64,000 nucleotides of DNA from Candidatus Zymogenaceae bacterium (GTDB lineage: Bacteria; Desulfobacterota; Zymogenia; Zymogenales; Zymogenaceae), in assembly GCA_016933535.1 (NCBI GenBank), contig JAFGAS010000081.1:22716-86715 (forward strand), in the 5' to 3' direction. Position 1 is the stretch's first letter; each line of letters starts with the position of its first letter. The notes beneath the pieces are model-generated. The model worked only from the letters and a program-made list of their open reading frames with translations. It was not told where the DNA came from and ran no database searches. This document shows positions 63,958 through 64,000 of the stretch, piece by piece. Made by a program: the position numbers and the translations under genes.

Positions 63958-64000
63958 TTGGGTAACGTCGCCGAGACGGGTGCCCGCTTACCGAGGCATC

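Noticed and set aside
1..64000. CRISPR arrays, tRNA or rRNA genes, transposases, prophage genes
   Set aside because: I saw no regularly spaced repeats, no cloverleaf candidates and no such proteins.

Overview
The window is about 55-60% GC by eye and reads as a Gram-negative, probably anaerobic, Deltaproteobacteria/Desulfobacterota-type chromosome; this is inference, as no rRNA is present. Signs are an outer-membrane-protein-like beta-barrel, a Myxococcus-type PilA, MglA, KdsD, an LPS-style ABC-2 polysaccharide exporter (Wzm/Wzt), NDP-forming acyl-CoA synthetase subunits, cysteine-rich ferredoxin-like proteins and hydrogenase maturation genes (hypA, hypB). I saw no tRNA, rRNA, CRISPR array, transposase or prophage.

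Layout. 0-9 kb: end of an outer-membrane protein gene, a TRIC/UPF0126 membrane protein, then a minus-strand peptide/nickel-type ABC transporter operon with a stand-alone MshEN-domain gene between the two permease genes, and a V4R protein. 9-17.7 kb: an SbcCD-like YhaO/YhaN pair, a double flavodoxin-like protein, a PadR regulator with a clear operator, a Fe-S protein, an acyl-CoA synthetase alpha-type subunit and an HTH/Zn-ribbon regulator. 18-23.4 kb: a full dTDP-L-rhamnose set (rmlA, rmlC-like, rmlB, rmlD) followed by three tandem signal peptidase I genes, the last lacking the catalytic lysine. 23.5-32.9 kb: a WbdD-like kinase, a second Fe-S protein, pyrR-pyrB-pyrC, a transglutaminase-type lipoprotein and a sigma-54 response regulator. 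33-33.6 kb: pilA behind a near-consensus sigma-54 promoter.

33.6-55 kb is a large surface-polysaccharide region: a GT-C family protein, glycosyltransferases, methyltransferases, KdsD, GalE, an IspD-family cytidylyltransferase, Wzm/Wzt and further sugar-transfer genes. GC drops noticeably from the C-terminal half of wzt onward. On the minus strand at 48.9-53.2 kb lies the most interesting item: a five-gene Dlt-like acylation cassette (carrier protein, SGNH/DltD-like protein, MBOAT/DltB-like protein, a 52-residue membrane microprotein ending in an FxYxxF motif like DltX, and a DltA-like adenylating ligase). I infer that it activates a small acyl or aminoacyl group, loads it on the carrier, passes it across the membrane and puts it on the polysaccharide exported by Wzm/Wzt.

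55-64 kb: a TlpA-like lipoprotein, an M23 peptidase, MglA, a metallo-beta-lactamase-fold hydrolase, a YkgJ-type cysteine protein, then hypA and hypB separated by a hicBA toxin-antitoxin pair bracketed by an exact 33-base repeat of the hypA 3' end, and a second acyl-CoA synthetase alpha-type gene.
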